DNA of 64,000 bases from positions 1 to 64,000 of the forward strand of contig JACPDX010000027.1 of assembly GCA_016183805.1 (NCBI GenBank), in the 5' to 3' direction. A program made the translations under genes and the position numbers. Source of the stretch: Bacteroidota bacterium (lineage in GTDB: Bacteria > Bacteroidota > Bacteroidia > Flavobacteriales_E > Vicingaceae). How positions within the stretch are numbered: position 1 is the first letter of the stretch; each line of letters opens with the position of its first letter. Under the pieces are notes generated by a model that was not told the origin of the DNA, searched no databases, and saw nothing but the letters and a program-made list of their open reading frames with translations. Of this stretch, positions 26,115 through 35,985 are shown one piece after another.

Positions 26115-28028
26115 ATGAACATCAATTATATCATATTAGTCCCATTAATTCCTCTGGCAGTTTTTTTATTGTTGGGTATTTTTAGCCATAAAATTAAACC
26201 TACAGTTTCTGGTCTTATCGGTGTTGGAGGTTTGTTAAGTTCTACTATTTTATCTTTTTATGCAGCTTATCAATACTTTTTTGTTTTTGGGAAAGTAGGT
26301 GGTGTTTTTCAAACATTTGTTGAAAAAACCACTTGGATGAATTTTACTGATACTTTGCACATTGATATGGGAATTTTAATCGACCCCATTTCTGTAATGA
26401 TGTTGGTGGTGGTATCAACTATTTCTTTAATGGTTCATATTTACAGTAATGGTTACATGAAAGGCGACGAAGGGTTTACCAAGTTTTTCGCTTATTTATC
26501 GCTGTTTTCTTTCTCCATGTTTGGATTGGTTTTGGCAACCAACTTGTTTCAAATCTATATTTTTTGGGAATTAGTGGGAGTTTCCTCTTATCTTTTAATT
26601 GGATATTATTATACCAAATCATCAGCAATAGCCGCATCTAAAAAAGCATTTATTGTAACTCGTTTTGCTGATTTAGGGTTTTTAATTGGAATTTTAATTA
26701 TAGGGTATTATACCGGAACATACGATTTTGTTGATTTAAACAACCCTGAAGGAAATGCCATATTAAGTTGGGCAGCCACTTCATTTATGGGTATGTCAGT
26801 AATAACCTGGGCATTGATTTTAATTTTTGTTGGAGGTGCCGGTAAATCAGCGATGTTTCCTTTACATATCTGGTTACCCGATGCCATGGAAGGACCAACA
26901 CCGGTTTCTGCATTAATCCACGCAGCAACAATGGTAGTTGCCGGTTGTTATTTGGTTGCCCGATTATTTCCCATGTATTATTTTGTAGATGATGGTTTTG
27001 CCTTACACATTGTGGCTTATGTCGGAGCATTCTCTTCATTATTTGCTGCCGTAATTGCCATTACACAAACAGACATTAAACGAGTATTGGCATTTTCTAC
27101 CATGTCGCAAATTGGTTACATGATGTTTGCTCTTGGCGTATCTGGTTATGACGGACACGAAGGAGTTGGTTATATGGCATCCATGTTCCATTTGTTTACA
27201 CACGCCATGTTTAAAGCCTTATTGTTTTTGGGTGCGGGTTCAGTAATTCATGCAGTACATAGCAACGAACTAAAAGACATGGGAGGGTTACGTAAATACA
27301 TGCCCATCACTAATATTACTTTTTTAATTGCAGCTTTAGCCATTGCAGGCGTTCCACCTTTTGCAGGTTTTTGGAGTAAAGACGAAATTTTAGTAGCAGC
27401 TTTCCATCACGACAAGTTGATTTATTATGTAGGTCTTTTGGTAGCAGGGTTAACGGCATTTTACATGTTCAGACTTTATTTTGGCATATTTTGGAGCAAA
27501 GATACCAAGTACCACCATACCCCACACGAATCGCCTTTATCGATGAGTGTTCCATTAATGATTTTAGCATTTTTAAGTATTACAGTAGGGTTTATTCCTT
27601 TTAGCGAATTTGTAACTGCCGATAAAATGGGTTTTGAAGCACACCTTAACTATCCGTTAGCGGCAGTAGCTGTTGGTGTTGGAGCTGTTGGCATCATACT
27701 TTCGTGGATTTTTTATAAAAAAGAAAACGATTTAGCACAAAAATGGGCGAATGGTTTTGGTATGTTATATAAATGGGCAAGCAACAAATTTTATTTCGAT
27801 GAAATTTATCTATTCGTTACCAAAAAAATTATTTTCAATTTAATTGCTGCACCAATTGCCAAATTCGATAAAAAAATAGTAGATGGAACCATGGAAGGTA
27901 TTGGAAACAAAACAGTGTTGTTAGCTCAAAAAATAAAAGGTCTTCAATCAGGAAGAGTTCAGGATTATGCACTCTTTTTTGTTGGTGGAGTTGTTGTTAT
28001 TGTAATGGTGTTTATTTATTTATGGTAA
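26115..28028 (+). CDS. nuoL: NADH-quinone oxidoreductase subunit L
   Basis: 637 residues, the distal antiporter-like subunit with the long lateral helix. Diagnostic segments are FWELVGVSSYLLIGYYY, the Lys/Glu proton path in KSAMFPLHIWLPDAMEGPTPVSALIHAATMV, MSQIGYMMFALG, HLFTHAMFKALLFLGAGSVIHA and GVPPFAGFWSKDEIL (all continuous with their surroundings). It ends with a C-terminal helix after the HL-like region. It pumps protons across the inner membrane. Confidence 0.96.
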   Translation: MNINYIILVPLIPLAVFLLLGIFSHKIKPTVSGLIGVGGLLSSTILSFYAAYQYFFVFGKVGGVFQTFVEKTTWMNFTDTLHIDMGILIDPISVMMLVVVSTISLMVHIYSNGYMKGDEGFTKFFAYLSLFSFSMFGLVLATNLFQIYIFWELVGVSSYLLIGYYYTKSSAIAASKKAFIVTRFADLGFLIGILIIGYYTGTYDFVDLNNPEGNAILSWAATSFMGMSVITWALILIFVGGAGKSAMFPLHIWLPDAMEGPTPVSALIHAATMVVAGCYLVARLFPMYYFVDDGFALHIVAYVGAFSSLFAAVIAITQTDIKRVLAFSTMSQIGYMMFALGVSGYDGHEGVGYMASMFHLFTHAMFKALLFLGAGSVIHAVHSNELKDMGGLRKYMPITNITFLIAALAIAGVPPFAGFWSKDEILVAAFHHDKLIYYVGLLVAGLTAFYMFRLYFGIFWSKDTKYHHTPHESPLSMSVPLMILAFLSITVGFIPFSEFVTADKMGFEAHLNYPLAAVAVGVGAVGIILSWIFYKKENDLAQKWANGFGMLYKWASNKFYFDEIYLFVTKKIIFNLIAAPIAKFDKKIVDGTMEGIGNKTVLLAQKIKGLQSGRVQDYALFFVGGVVVIVMVFIYLW

Positions 28029-28039
28029 TTTAAAAGAAT

Positions 28040-29518
28040 ATGGACATTTTATCACTTTTTGTCGCTGTACCAGTCCTAACTATTTTAGGATTATTGCTTA
28101 CTAAAGGTTTGGCACAAGCCCGTGTAGTGAGTATGGTAGGCAGTATCGTTCAGCTCGGAATGGCTATCAATTTGGTTTTTGCTTATTTTAGAGAAAGAGC
28201 TGTTAACGACAGTGTAATGCTTTTTACCCGAGATTTAACTTGGTTTGAAAATTTTAACATTCATTATGCGATTGGAGTAGACGGTATTTCGGTGGCTTTA
28301 TTGTTATTAACCACTATAGTTGTTTTAGCTGGGGTTTTTATTTCATGGAAAGTGGAAGACTTGCCAAAAGAATTTTTCATTTCATTGTTGGTATTGTCAA
28401 CCGGAGTTTATGGATTTTTCATTTCCTTAGATTTATTTACCATGTTTGTTTTTTACGAAATTGCTGTAATACCAATGTATTTGTTAATTGGTATTTGGGG
28501 TTCAGGACCAAAAGAGTACTCAGCCATGAAGTTAACGTTGATGTTGATGGGTGCTTCTGCAGTACTGTTAGTAGGTGTTTTAGGAATATATTTTAATTCA
28601 AATGCTGATGGTGGAGAACTAACTTTCAATATTTTAGAAATTGCAAAAGTGAACATCCAATTTGAAGCCCAAAAATTATTTTTTCCTTTAACTTTTGTAG
28701 GTTTTGCAGTACTGGGAGCATTATTTCCATTCCACACTTGGTCACCCGATGGTCATGCTTCAGCACCAACAGCAGTATCGATGTTGCATGCAGGAGTTTT
28801 AATGAAATTAGGAGGTTACGGTATTTTTAGGGTAGCTCTATTTTTAATGCCTGAAGGAGCAATGGACTGGTCGTGGTTCTTTATTATTTTATCAGCAACC
28901 GGAGTTATTTACGGAGCATTTGGAGCATTACGCCAAACCGATTTAAAATACATCAATGCTTATTCTTCGGTTAGCCATTTAGGCATGGTATTATTTGCGT
29001 TGTTAATGTTTAATAAAACAGCTTGGAATGGAGCAATTTTACAATCCTTATCACATGGATTAATGACAGCACTTTTCTTTGCTTTAATTGGAATGATTTA
29101 CGGCAGAACTCACACCAGAGACATCACCAAATTAGGAGGGCTGTTAAAAGTGATTCCATTTATTTCTGTTATTTATGTAGTTGCAGGTATGGCATCGTTA
29201 GGTTTGCCCGGATTTAGTGGTTTTGTGGCTGAGATGAACATCTTTGTCGGAGCTTTTCAAAACGAGCAACTATTTTACAGAATAGCAACCATTGTTTCAG
29301 TTTCGGCAATTGTGGTAACAGCAGTTTATACCTTACGAGTAGTAGGAATAATGCTAATGGGAAAAGTTACGAATCCTGAATATTTGGATTTACCAAAAAC
29401 TACATGGTTTGAAAAAACGGGTATTTTATTGTTGCTTATCCCTGTCGTAGGTATGGGTGTTGCACCACTTTGGATTAGCGATATGGTAATGGATAGTATA
29501 AAACTTTTTATGCAATAG
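28040..29518 (+). CDS. nuoM: NADH-quinone oxidoreductase subunit M
   Basis: 492 residues, antiporter-like. The conserved glutamate is in FYEIAVIPMYLLIGIWG, with the Lys/His path in FPFHTWSPDGHASAPTAVSM, LMKLGGYGIFR and SVSHLGMVLFAL. It lies between nuoL and nuoN, with a stable hairpin in the gap to nuoN. Confidence 0.96.
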   Translation: MDILSLFVAVPVLTILGLLLTKGLAQARVVSMVGSIVQLGMAINLVFAYFRERAVNDSVMLFTRDLTWFENFNIHYAIGVDGISVALLLLTTIVVLAGVFISWKVEDLPKEFFISLLVLSTGVYGFFISLDLFTMFVFYEIAVIPMYLLIGIWGSGPKEYSAMKLTLMLMGASAVLLVGVLGIYFNSNADGGELTFNILEIAKVNIQFEAQKLFFPLTFVGFAVLGALFPFHTWSPDGHASAPTAVSMLHAGVLMKLGGYGIFRVALFLMPEGAMDWSWFFIILSATGVIYGAFGALRQTDLKYINAYSSVSHLGMVLFALLMFNKTAWNGAILQSLSHGLMTALFFALIGMIYGRTHTRDITKLGGLLKVIPFISVIYVVAGMASLGLPGFSGFVAEMNIFVGAFQNEQLFYRIATIVSVSAIVVTAVYTLRVVGIMLMGKVTNPEYLDLPKTTWFEKTGILLLLIPVVGMGVAPLWISDMVMDSIKLFMQ

Positions 29519-29520
29519 CA

Positions 29521-29542
29521 ACAAGGGGGCACGCTCCCTTGT
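29521..29542 (+). other. Intra-operon hairpin between nuoM and nuoN
   Basis: ACAAGGG...CCCTTGT stem followed by an A-rich, not T-rich, stretch on the coding strand. It is therefore not a normal terminator for nuo and could instead stabilise or punctuate the mRNA. Confidence 0.5.
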
Positions 29543-29564
29543 CAAAAAAAAGAAAAAAAAGAAA

Positions 29565-30995
29565 ATGGATATAAGTAATTTTTTATTAATGAGGCAAGAA
29601 ATAATGCTATTATCAATAGTGTTATTGTTAATCATTGCCGAAATTTTTATTCCAAACGATAAAAAAAGCAGCATTGTTCACTTTGCTATCTTTTTATTTG
29701 GAATACACACCATTCTTGGTTTTGTGGGGCTGAGCGAAGGAAGTTTATTTGGAGGGTCTTTTCAAACCACTAAATTGGTGTACTTTTTTAAAAATGTGTT
29801 GAATGTGGGTGTATTAATTGTCCTACTTCAATCGGCAGATTGGATTCAAGAGAAAGTAGTGAAAGAAAATAAAGGTAGTGAGTTTTTTATATTGTTGTTT
29901 TCGTCACTTTTAGGCATGTATTTTATGATTTCTGCCGGCGACTTTTTAATGTTTTACATTGGTTTAGAGTTGGGTACTTTACCGGTTGCAGCTTTAGCGG
30001 CTTACGAAACCTCCAAAAGAATTTCGAGCGAATCGGGTATAAAATTTATTCTCTCTGCTGCTTTGGCTTCAGGAGCTGCTCTGTTTGGCGTTAGTTTGCT
30101 TTATGCCACCTCCGGCTCTATCTTCTTTGCAGATATTATTCCAACCATAACTGCAAGCAATTTAACCATTTTAGGGTTTGTACTTTTCTTCTCGGGGTTG
30201 GCATTTAAAATTTCGATTGTTCCTTTTCATTTTTGGACTGCCGATGTTTACGAAGGAGCTCCAATTAGCGTTTCTTCTTATTTATCGGTTATTTCTAAAG
30301 GTGCAGCAGTATTTATTTTAATGATTTTACTGTTTACTGTTTTAAAACCATTGATGTACATTTGGGAAAACATGATTTATGGGTTAACCATTGCTACCAT
30401 GCTTATCGGTAATTTATTTGCTTTACGTCAACAAAACATGAAACGGTTTTTAGCATTTTCATCTATTGCACAAGCAGGGTTTATTTTATTGGGAATTATT
30501 TCAGGAACTCAATTAGGAGCTACCACAGCTATTTATTTTGTGTTGGTGTATATTTTCTCCAACTTGGCTGCTTTTGGTGTGGTTCAAGCCATTTCCTTAA
30601 AAACAGGTAAAGAAAACATGGACGATTACAATGGATTGTACAGAACCAATCCTAAGCTTAGTTTAGTAATGATGTTGGCTTTGTTTTCATTAGCAGGAAT
30701 ACCTCCTGTAGCTGGATTTTTCGGTAAATTTTTCCTGTTTACTTCTGCCGCAAGCGAGGGCTATTATTTGTTGGTATTTATAGCCGCAGCAAATGCAACA
30801 GTTTCACTTTACTATTATTTGTTGGTGGTACGTGCCATGTTTATTCGTAAAAACGAACACCCTATACCATTTTTTAACAGCAAAATTTATATGAGGTTAG
30901 GATTAATCGTTTCAGTAATAGGTATTTTAGTTTTAGGATTATATAGCCCATTGTACGATTACATTTTTGAATTAAATGGATTTTTAAACCAATAA
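29565..30995 (+). CDS. nuoN: NADH-quinone oxidoreductase subunit N
   Basis: 476 residues, 13-14 helices, third antiporter-like subunit. FYIGLELGTLPVAALAAYE, VPFHFWTADVYEGAPISVSSYLSVISKGAA (one continuous Lys-bearing region), FLAFSSIAQAGFILLG and LAGIPPVAGFFGKFFLF are characteristic. It is the last recognised nuo gene. The small conserved gene at 30999 follows three bases on. Confidence 0.96.
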   Translation: MDISNFLLMRQEIMLLSIVLLLIIAEIFIPNDKKSSIVHFAIFLFGIHTILGFVGLSEGSLFGGSFQTTKLVYFFKNVLNVGVLIVLLQSADWIQEKVVKENKGSEFFILLFSSLLGMYFMISAGDFLMFYIGLELGTLPVAALAAYETSKRISSESGIKFILSAALASGAALFGVSLLYATSGSIFFADIIPTITASNLTILGFVLFFSGLAFKISIVPFHFWTADVYEGAPISVSSYLSVISKGAAVFILMILLFTVLKPLMYIWENMIYGLTIATMLIGNLFALRQQNMKRFLAFSSIAQAGFILLGIISGTQLGATTAIYFVLVYIFSNLAAFGVVQAISLKTGKENMDDYNGLYRTNPKLSLVMMLALFSLAGIPPVAGFFGKFFLFTSAASEGYYLLVFIAAANATVSLYYYLLVVRAMFIRKNEHPIPFFNSKIYMRLGLIVSVIGILVLGLYSPLYDYIFELNGFLNQ

Positions 30996-30998
30996 GAT

Positions 30999-31340
30999 AT
31001 GGCAACTTTAGACGGAAAACATTCATTTGGAAGCATAGGCGAAACGAGGGTAACCTTTATTGAAAAAAACGTTGATGCTAACAGAAAAGATTTTTTGAAA
31101 AAATTATTGGAACACAATGGTCTGGAAGTGGTGATAGATGAGCCGGCACCAAAAACTCCTGAAGATCCACAACTTTATACGGTTGGTGTTACTGATATGA
31201 CGTTTAACCCAACCATTTATGTATTTGAACGCCGATTAAAAACCTTTGATGGTAAAATAGTTAACCAAGATTATTGGTTTCAACGAACAAGCGAGGATTT
31301 AAAACCTCAATACAAACCTCAATACTGGAAAAACGATTAA
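30999..31340 (+). CDS. Conserved small protein of unknown function at the end of the nuo operon
   Basis: A 113-residue hydrophilic protein that I do not recognise. It starts three bases after nuoN, so it is translated from the nuo transcript. Features are a charged N-terminus (TRVTFIEKNVDANRKDFLKKLLE), a Pro-rich stretch (DEPAPKTPEDPQLYTVG) and a C-terminal tandem KPQYKPQYWKND. A diverged partial copy at 37944-38164 differs almost only at synonymous sites over its 5' part, which shows the sequence has been under selection as protein. It could be a complex I accessory or assembly factor; this is a guess from position. Confidence 0.75.
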   Translation: MATLDGKHSFGSIGETRVTFIEKNVDANRKDFLKKLLEHNGLEVVIDEPAPKTPEDPQLYTVGVTDMTFNPTIYVFERRLKTFDGKIVNQDYWFQRTSEDLKPQYKPQYWKND

Positions 31341-31512
31341 TCAAATTTTTTTCTTGTTTCGAATCTTAACTTAGTTTCTAGGTTAATGTTATTTTTATGC
31401 TTTATTTTACTTTGAACACGTAAGGTTTTGATAAAATAGCATTTATTACTTCTAATTAAGTTCTAAAATTTGCTTCATCAATCAATCAATTAATTATTAA
31501 AACGTTAAGATT

Positions 31513-33618
31513 ATGAAAACAATTAATTACAAAATTTTATTGATAATACTGATAAGCTTTATCTTTTTACAAAGTGCAAAAGCTCAATGTGTAGCTTCTT
31601 TTACTTATACTGATGATGGAAACGGAGTAATTACCATGCAGTCGACATCAGATTCAATTTATAATGTATGGTGGCAAGTTGATAGTAATTATATTGGCTA
31701 TGGCGACATTACAACAATTACATTACCCAATGGAACATACGAAATTTGTATGTTTATTGAGGATTCAGCTACATCTTGTTATGATAATACTTGCCAAACT
31801 ATTGTTGTAAACGATAGTACACAAAATTGTGTAGCTTCTTTTACTTATACCGATGATGGAAATGGAACATTCTCATTTACCAATACTTCCGGTAGTGGAT
31901 TAGACTATTATTGGAATTTTGATAATTTATATGGATTTCCGTATGCTACTTCATCGATTGAAAACCCTACATATGCCTATTCAGCACCGGGAACTTATTA
32001 TGTTTCTTTATCCATTTACGATTCTATTAATAGTTGTTATGATTCTATTGCTCAACAAATAGTGTTTCAAGACCCTTGTAATATTGTTGCCGGGTTCACT
32101 TTCGTTGATAATGGAAACGGAGATTATACGTTTACTAATACATCAACTGGTACAAATCAAAATTCGTATCAATGGAGTTTTGGAGATGGAGGCTTTTCCT
32201 ACATAGAAAATCCCCTTCACACTTTTACAGCAAACGGAACTTATCAAGTTTGTATTACGGCAGGAGATTCCACAAACGGTTGCTATGATGATGTTTGCCA
32301 AAGTATTACGGTTATAGGAGTTTCAAATCCATCTTGTAATTATACGGTTGAAGCTCAAAAACAGCAAACAAATAACTATACATTTTTTACTAATCAATCT
32401 AGTGGAACTATTTATACTCTCGATTTTGGTGATGGAAATACTTCCTCATCTTCATATCAATGGGGATGGAATCACACCTATTCAAATTCTGGCACATATT
32501 ACTATTGTTTAACTATTGATAGTTGTCCTCCTGTTTGTGATAGTGTTGTTATAGATGTTTGTGATTATTATATAAGTGCATACGTAGATTCTCTAAGTGT
32601 TGTGCATTTTTCGAGTAACGCACCTTATCCGGCATCTTACTTTTGGGATTTTGGTGATGGAAATACATCCACTTCAGCCTCTCCTAACTATACCTATTCT
32701 GCCCCTGGAACCTATTATTATTGTCTAACTGTAGATAGTTGCCCAACTGTTTGCGATTCTATTGTTGTCCCTTCTTGTAATGTTTATGCATGGTTTAACA
32801 CCTATAATTTTGGAAATGGTAACTACTCATTTTATAATGGTTCTGGTGGTAGTGCATTAAATGGGCTTTCATTTTTTTGGAATTTTGGTGATGGTAATAC
32901 TTCAACTACATACGATGCTAATCATACTTATACTACCAACGGAACGTATGTGGTAGTTTTAGCAGCAATGGATTCTACCGTTTATGGTACTTGTATGGAT
33001 TATTATACAGCAACAATAACCATTACTGATGCCGGCAACCCTGTTACTTGCAATGCTGCTTTTGTAATGTACACCGATTCGAGTTATAATGGGGTAATGG
33101 TGGTAAACAGCTCAACAGGAAGTAACCTCTCGTATTTTTGGGATTTTGGTGATGGTAACACATCTACTCAAGCTTATCCAAATTATACTTACGCTACGGC
33201 AGGTCCGTTTGAATTGTGTTTGACCGTTACCGGAGATAGTAGTTGTACAAGTACTTATTGCGATTCAATTGATGCCGGGGGTATTGTTTTAAAAACAAAT
33301 GGATTTAGTATTAATGTGGTTTCTCCAATAACCGTTGGTATTAAAAACGAAATCGACCTCATCTCAGCCTTAACGCTTTATCCAAATCCGGTTAAAAACA
33401 ATTTAACGGTTGAGTTAGGATTAACTGAGCAAACTGTTGTTGAGATTTTTGTTACGGACTTATTGGGCAATATGGTAGTTCAGCTAGTAAATGAAGAAGC
33501 TTCTGCTGGTACAAATAAATTTGTATGGAATACTGGCAATACCAAAAATGGTATTTATTTGTTAAACATTATTTCAAACCATTCACGACAAATTAAAAAG
33601 GTTGTAGTAAACAGATAG
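31513..33618 (+). CDS. PKD-repeat T9SS-secreted protein
   Basis: A 701-residue exported protein with signal peptide (ending LQSAKAQ), then about seven consecutive beta-sandwich PKD-like units, each ~80 residues. Five carry a clear F/WxFGDGN-type core (YQWSFGDGG, YTLDFGDGN, YFWDFGDGN twice, FFWNFGDGN). The units share Cys-bearing tails (CYDxxCQ, CDSxVV), which may form disulphides. A T9SS type A sorting domain closes it (LYPNPVKNNLTVEL, GIYLLNI). Probably a surface-exposed adhesive stalk. It is the first gene of the accessory region after nuo. Confidence 0.85.
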   Translation: MKTINYKILLIILISFIFLQSAKAQCVASFTYTDDGNGVITMQSTSDSIYNVWWQVDSNYIGYGDITTITLPNGTYEICMFIEDSATSCYDNTCQTIVVNDSTQNCVASFTYTDDGNGTFSFTNTSGSGLDYYWNFDNLYGFPYATSSIENPTYAYSAPGTYYVSLSIYDSINSCYDSIAQQIVFQDPCNIVAGFTFVDNGNGDYTFTNTSTGTNQNSYQWSFGDGGFSYIENPLHTFTANGTYQVCITAGDSTNGCYDDVCQSITVIGVSNPSCNYTVEAQKQQTNNYTFFTNQSSGTIYTLDFGDGNTSSSSYQWGWNHTYSNSGTYYYCLTIDSCPPVCDSVVIDVCDYYISAYVDSLSVVHFSSNAPYPASYFWDFGDGNTSTSASPNYTYSAPGTYYYCLTVDSCPTVCDSIVVPSCNVYAWFNTYNFGNGNYSFYNGSGGSALNGLSFFWNFGDGNTSTTYDANHTYTTNGTYVVVLAAMDSTVYGTCMDYYTATITITDAGNPVTCNAAFVMYTDSSYNGVMVVNSSTGSNLSYFWDFGDGNTSTQAYPNYTYATAGPFELCLTVTGDSSCTSTYCDSIDAGGIVLKTNGFSINVVSPITVGIKNEIDLISALTLYPNPVKNNLTVELGLTEQTVVEIFVTDLLGNMVVQLVNEEASAGTNKFVWNTGNTKNGIYLLNIISNHSRQIKKVVVNR

Positions 33619-33625
33619 TTTTTTA

Positions 33626-33733
33626 AAAGTTAGAAGTCGGAAGACCGAAGTCGGAAGTTAAAACAACTCCTTTCTTCGGTCTTCCAATCTTTTTCAGTCC
33701 ACTACGTAGCCCCCCCCTTCGGAGGGGTTGTGG
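33626..33733. repeat. Composite repeat: GGAAGACCGAAG hairpin plus CCCCCTTCGGAGGGG palindrome
   Basis: A GGAAGACCGAAG / CTTCGGTCTTCC 12-bp stem (33639-33650 and 33674-33685), followed by TCTTTTTC, may double as terminator for the PKD gene. Directly after it comes a CCCCCTTCGGAGGGG palindrome. It fills the gap between converging genes. Confidence 0.7.
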
Positions 33734-33737
33734 AGGC

Positions 33738-35186
33738 TCACAACTTACTTTTTAACCATTCATCGTAGTTAATAATATCGTTATCCGATACCGAGTTTTT
33801 GGTAGATAATTCTAAAAATTCGGTTATTTTTTGCTTTAATTCGGTAGCACGATAGGTTTCCATTTTTGCAACCAAATCAACAAATAATTTTTCCCGTTGA
33901 TACTCCTCTTTACATAAAACTTCCTTAAAATCTTTTCGAATAGTAGTTAGTTGATAGTCGAATAAATCAATATCTCCATACTCATAAAAAGTTAGTAACT
34001 CCACAATATGAACTTTAAACCTGAATACAACATCCATGTCTTTAAAAGAATCAGATAATTTAAGGTTAGCTAAATTTTTTCGGGCATTTTTAAAGTCTTT
34101 GGTATCAAAATAAAGCACTGCTAAATTCAAATAAACAAAAATGGTGTAAAAAGGAAGTTTCTGAATTTCCGGTTTTGTTTTCGCCTCTAAAAGCACTTCG
34201 ATGGCTTTCTTTTTGTCCGATACTTGATAGTTGATAACTAACGAGTTGTAGTAGTAAAACAAATATTTGGTAAACAGTAAATTATCAAATTCGCTCATTG
34301 CAATAAAAAGATCTTCAGCAACTTTAAGCGACTCCTTAATTTTTTTATTCTTAAATAAAGAATTTATCAGATAGGTGAGCATTTGTAATTTGGTATCGTG
34401 GTTCGATTTGTTAAATAAATTACGGGAAACAAAATCGGAATAGGTAAGTTTCAGGTACTCTTCCAAAGAAACATAATCCCTGTGTTGAAGTAAAATTCTA
34501 CTAATCGATTGATAAATCTTAAACTGTAATTTCGGACTTTTTTTAACTTCGTCATAATTTATAAATTCAGCTATTGTTTTTTGCAACACTTCAGTAAATT
34601 GATAATTGTGTGTAGAATAGTTTTGCGAAATTTTTATTCGGTACATTAAAGCAGCAAGTAAATCATCAATTTCTTGTAAAACATGTAAACTTTTGTGGTT
34701 GTTTTTTCTTTTTTCGATGTATTCAATAGGGTTAAATTCAACACTTTCGTGAGATAATTTTATCAAATCACTGTAAATCAAATCCAGCAAATCGAAAAAC
34801 TCATTTTTAACAGCTTTTTGTTCTGCTTGAATTAAATATTCAAAGGCAATTTTATAATTGTTTTTTTCAGTAAAAATCTTTGATAAAGTAATACTATTTA
34901 TCACAAAAATATGGTCGGTTTTCCCAAAATTCAATAACAACAGGCTTTTTCCGGTTTCCGTTAAAAGCCTGTTTTTTAAACGGTAAAAAGAATTTTTATC
35001 GATACTGTTGTTGTATAATTTCGATAAAATTTGCTCTTCGTTTAATTCTTTTTTGTTTTTCCGGATAAAATCAAATAAAGCAACGTCTTTTCTATCGTTG
35101 TGTGCATTGGTTCTGTTTAAAAAAATAGATAAATTTCTACTTTCTTCTTTTGAAAGGTTTTCGATAACATCGTAAAGTTTTATCAT
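33738..35186 (-). CDS. Helical-repeat protein of unknown function
   Basis: A 482-residue soluble protein without signal peptide or membrane segment. It is built of amphipathic helices in a TPR/SEL-like pattern (for example KLPFYTIFVYLNLAVLYFDT and KDFKNARKNLANLKL). The N-terminal part (IENLSKEESRNLSIFLNR, FYRLKNRLL) is helical and basic. I do not recognise a catalytic motif. It is transcribed away from the T9SS gene at 35275, with which it shares a short divergent promoter region. A scaffold or regulatory role is possible. Confidence 0.65.
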   Translation of the reverse strand: MIKLYDVIENLSKEESRNLSIFLNRTNAHNDRKDVALFDFIRKNKKELNEEQILSKLYNNSIDKNSFYRLKNRLLTETGKSLLLLNFGKTDHIFVINSITLSKIFTEKNNYKIAFEYLIQAEQKAVKNEFFDLLDLIYSDLIKLSHESVEFNPIEYIEKRKNNHKSLHVLQEIDDLLAALMYRIKISQNYSTHNYQFTEVLQKTIAEFINYDEVKKSPKLQFKIYQSISRILLQHRDYVSLEEYLKLTYSDFVSRNLFNKSNHDTKLQMLTYLINSLFKNKKIKESLKVAEDLFIAMSEFDNLLFTKYLFYYYNSLVINYQVSDKKKAIEVLLEAKTKPEIQKLPFYTIFVYLNLAVLYFDTKDFKNARKNLANLKLSDSFKDMDVVFRFKVHIVELLTFYEYGDIDLFDYQLTTIRKDFKEVLCKEEYQREKLFVDLVAKMETYRATELKQKITEFLELSTKNSVSDNDIINYDEWLKSKL

Positions 35187-35274
35187 GTTTGAACACGTAA
35201 GGAAAATATAAATTTAATTATTATTTTTTTAAAATAAACAACTAACTTGGTCATTATTATAAAACACAACATTT

Positions 35275-35961
35275 ATGAAAAAATATTTAAAAGTAATTGC
35301 ACTTTCATTTTCAATATTTTTCTTTGGAATTGTAAATGGTCAGGATTTAGGTGTTGACACACTTGGATCAGGGTTAAACATATACCCTGACACCTTAGCA
35401 CTTAACGATAATTATACGCATCAGGTAACTATTATGAGTTACGGTGGAGCATCATTTACAGGCTACATTTATTTGATAGCTGGCATAGATACCAACGGAA
35501 CTTTGTTTTCTGTCGATACAGTAGGTACTGTTTCTGTATCAAATTTTGGATTTGGAGATACTGTCAGTATTTTTTATAACGAAACATATAGTGTTCCAAA
35601 TGGATATAAAACTGGCGACAACATTGTAGTTGTTTGGCCTTATACTTTTTCTGGAACAACAAGAGATACGTTGCGTAAAAATATTTATATCGACGACCCC
35701 ATTTCTGTAAATCCAATTACCGGATTAGACGACGAACTCTTAATATATCCTAACCCATTCCACGATAAAGTATTCATTAAAAATCTCAACAATAATAAAA
35801 CCATTGACCAGGTAAGAATTATTGATGTTAATGGAAAAATAATTTATGATAATAAATTCTCCAACACTATAAAGTTTGATGAAATTAATACAGGAATCTA
35901 TTTTTTAGAAATATTTTTTGAAAATAAGAAAAGTAAAAGATTCAGGTTAATAAAAAACTAA
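35275..35961 (+). CDS. T9SS-secreted protein of unknown function
   Basis: A 228-residue protein with signal peptide (MKKYLKVIALSFSIFFFGIVNGQ), a beta-rich domain of ~120 residues and a T9SS type A sorting domain (IYPNPFHDKVFI, VRIIDVNGKIIYDN, TGIYFLEIFF, KRFRLIKN). The passenger domain is not recognised. It is followed after 24 bases by the CotH gene, whose sorting tail is closely similar, so they likely form one operon. Confidence 0.75.
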   Translation: MKKYLKVIALSFSIFFFGIVNGQDLGVDTLGSGLNIYPDTLALNDNYTHQVTIMSYGGASFTGYIYLIAGIDTNGTLFSVDTVGTVSVSNFGFGDTVSIFYNETYSVPNGYKTGDNIVVVWPYTFSGTTRDTLRKNIYIDDPISVNPITGLDDELLIYPNPFHDKVFIKNLNNNKTIDQVRIIDVNGKIIYDNKFSNTIKFDEINTGIYFLEIFFENKKSKRFRLIKN

Positions 35962-35985
35962 GCCCTAACCCTAAACTTTTTGATT

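Noticed and set aside
31412-35203. Shared 15-mer TTTGAACACGTAAGG at 31412 and 35188
   Set aside because: A single 15-base match in 64 kb of AT-rich DNA can occur by chance and has no extension.
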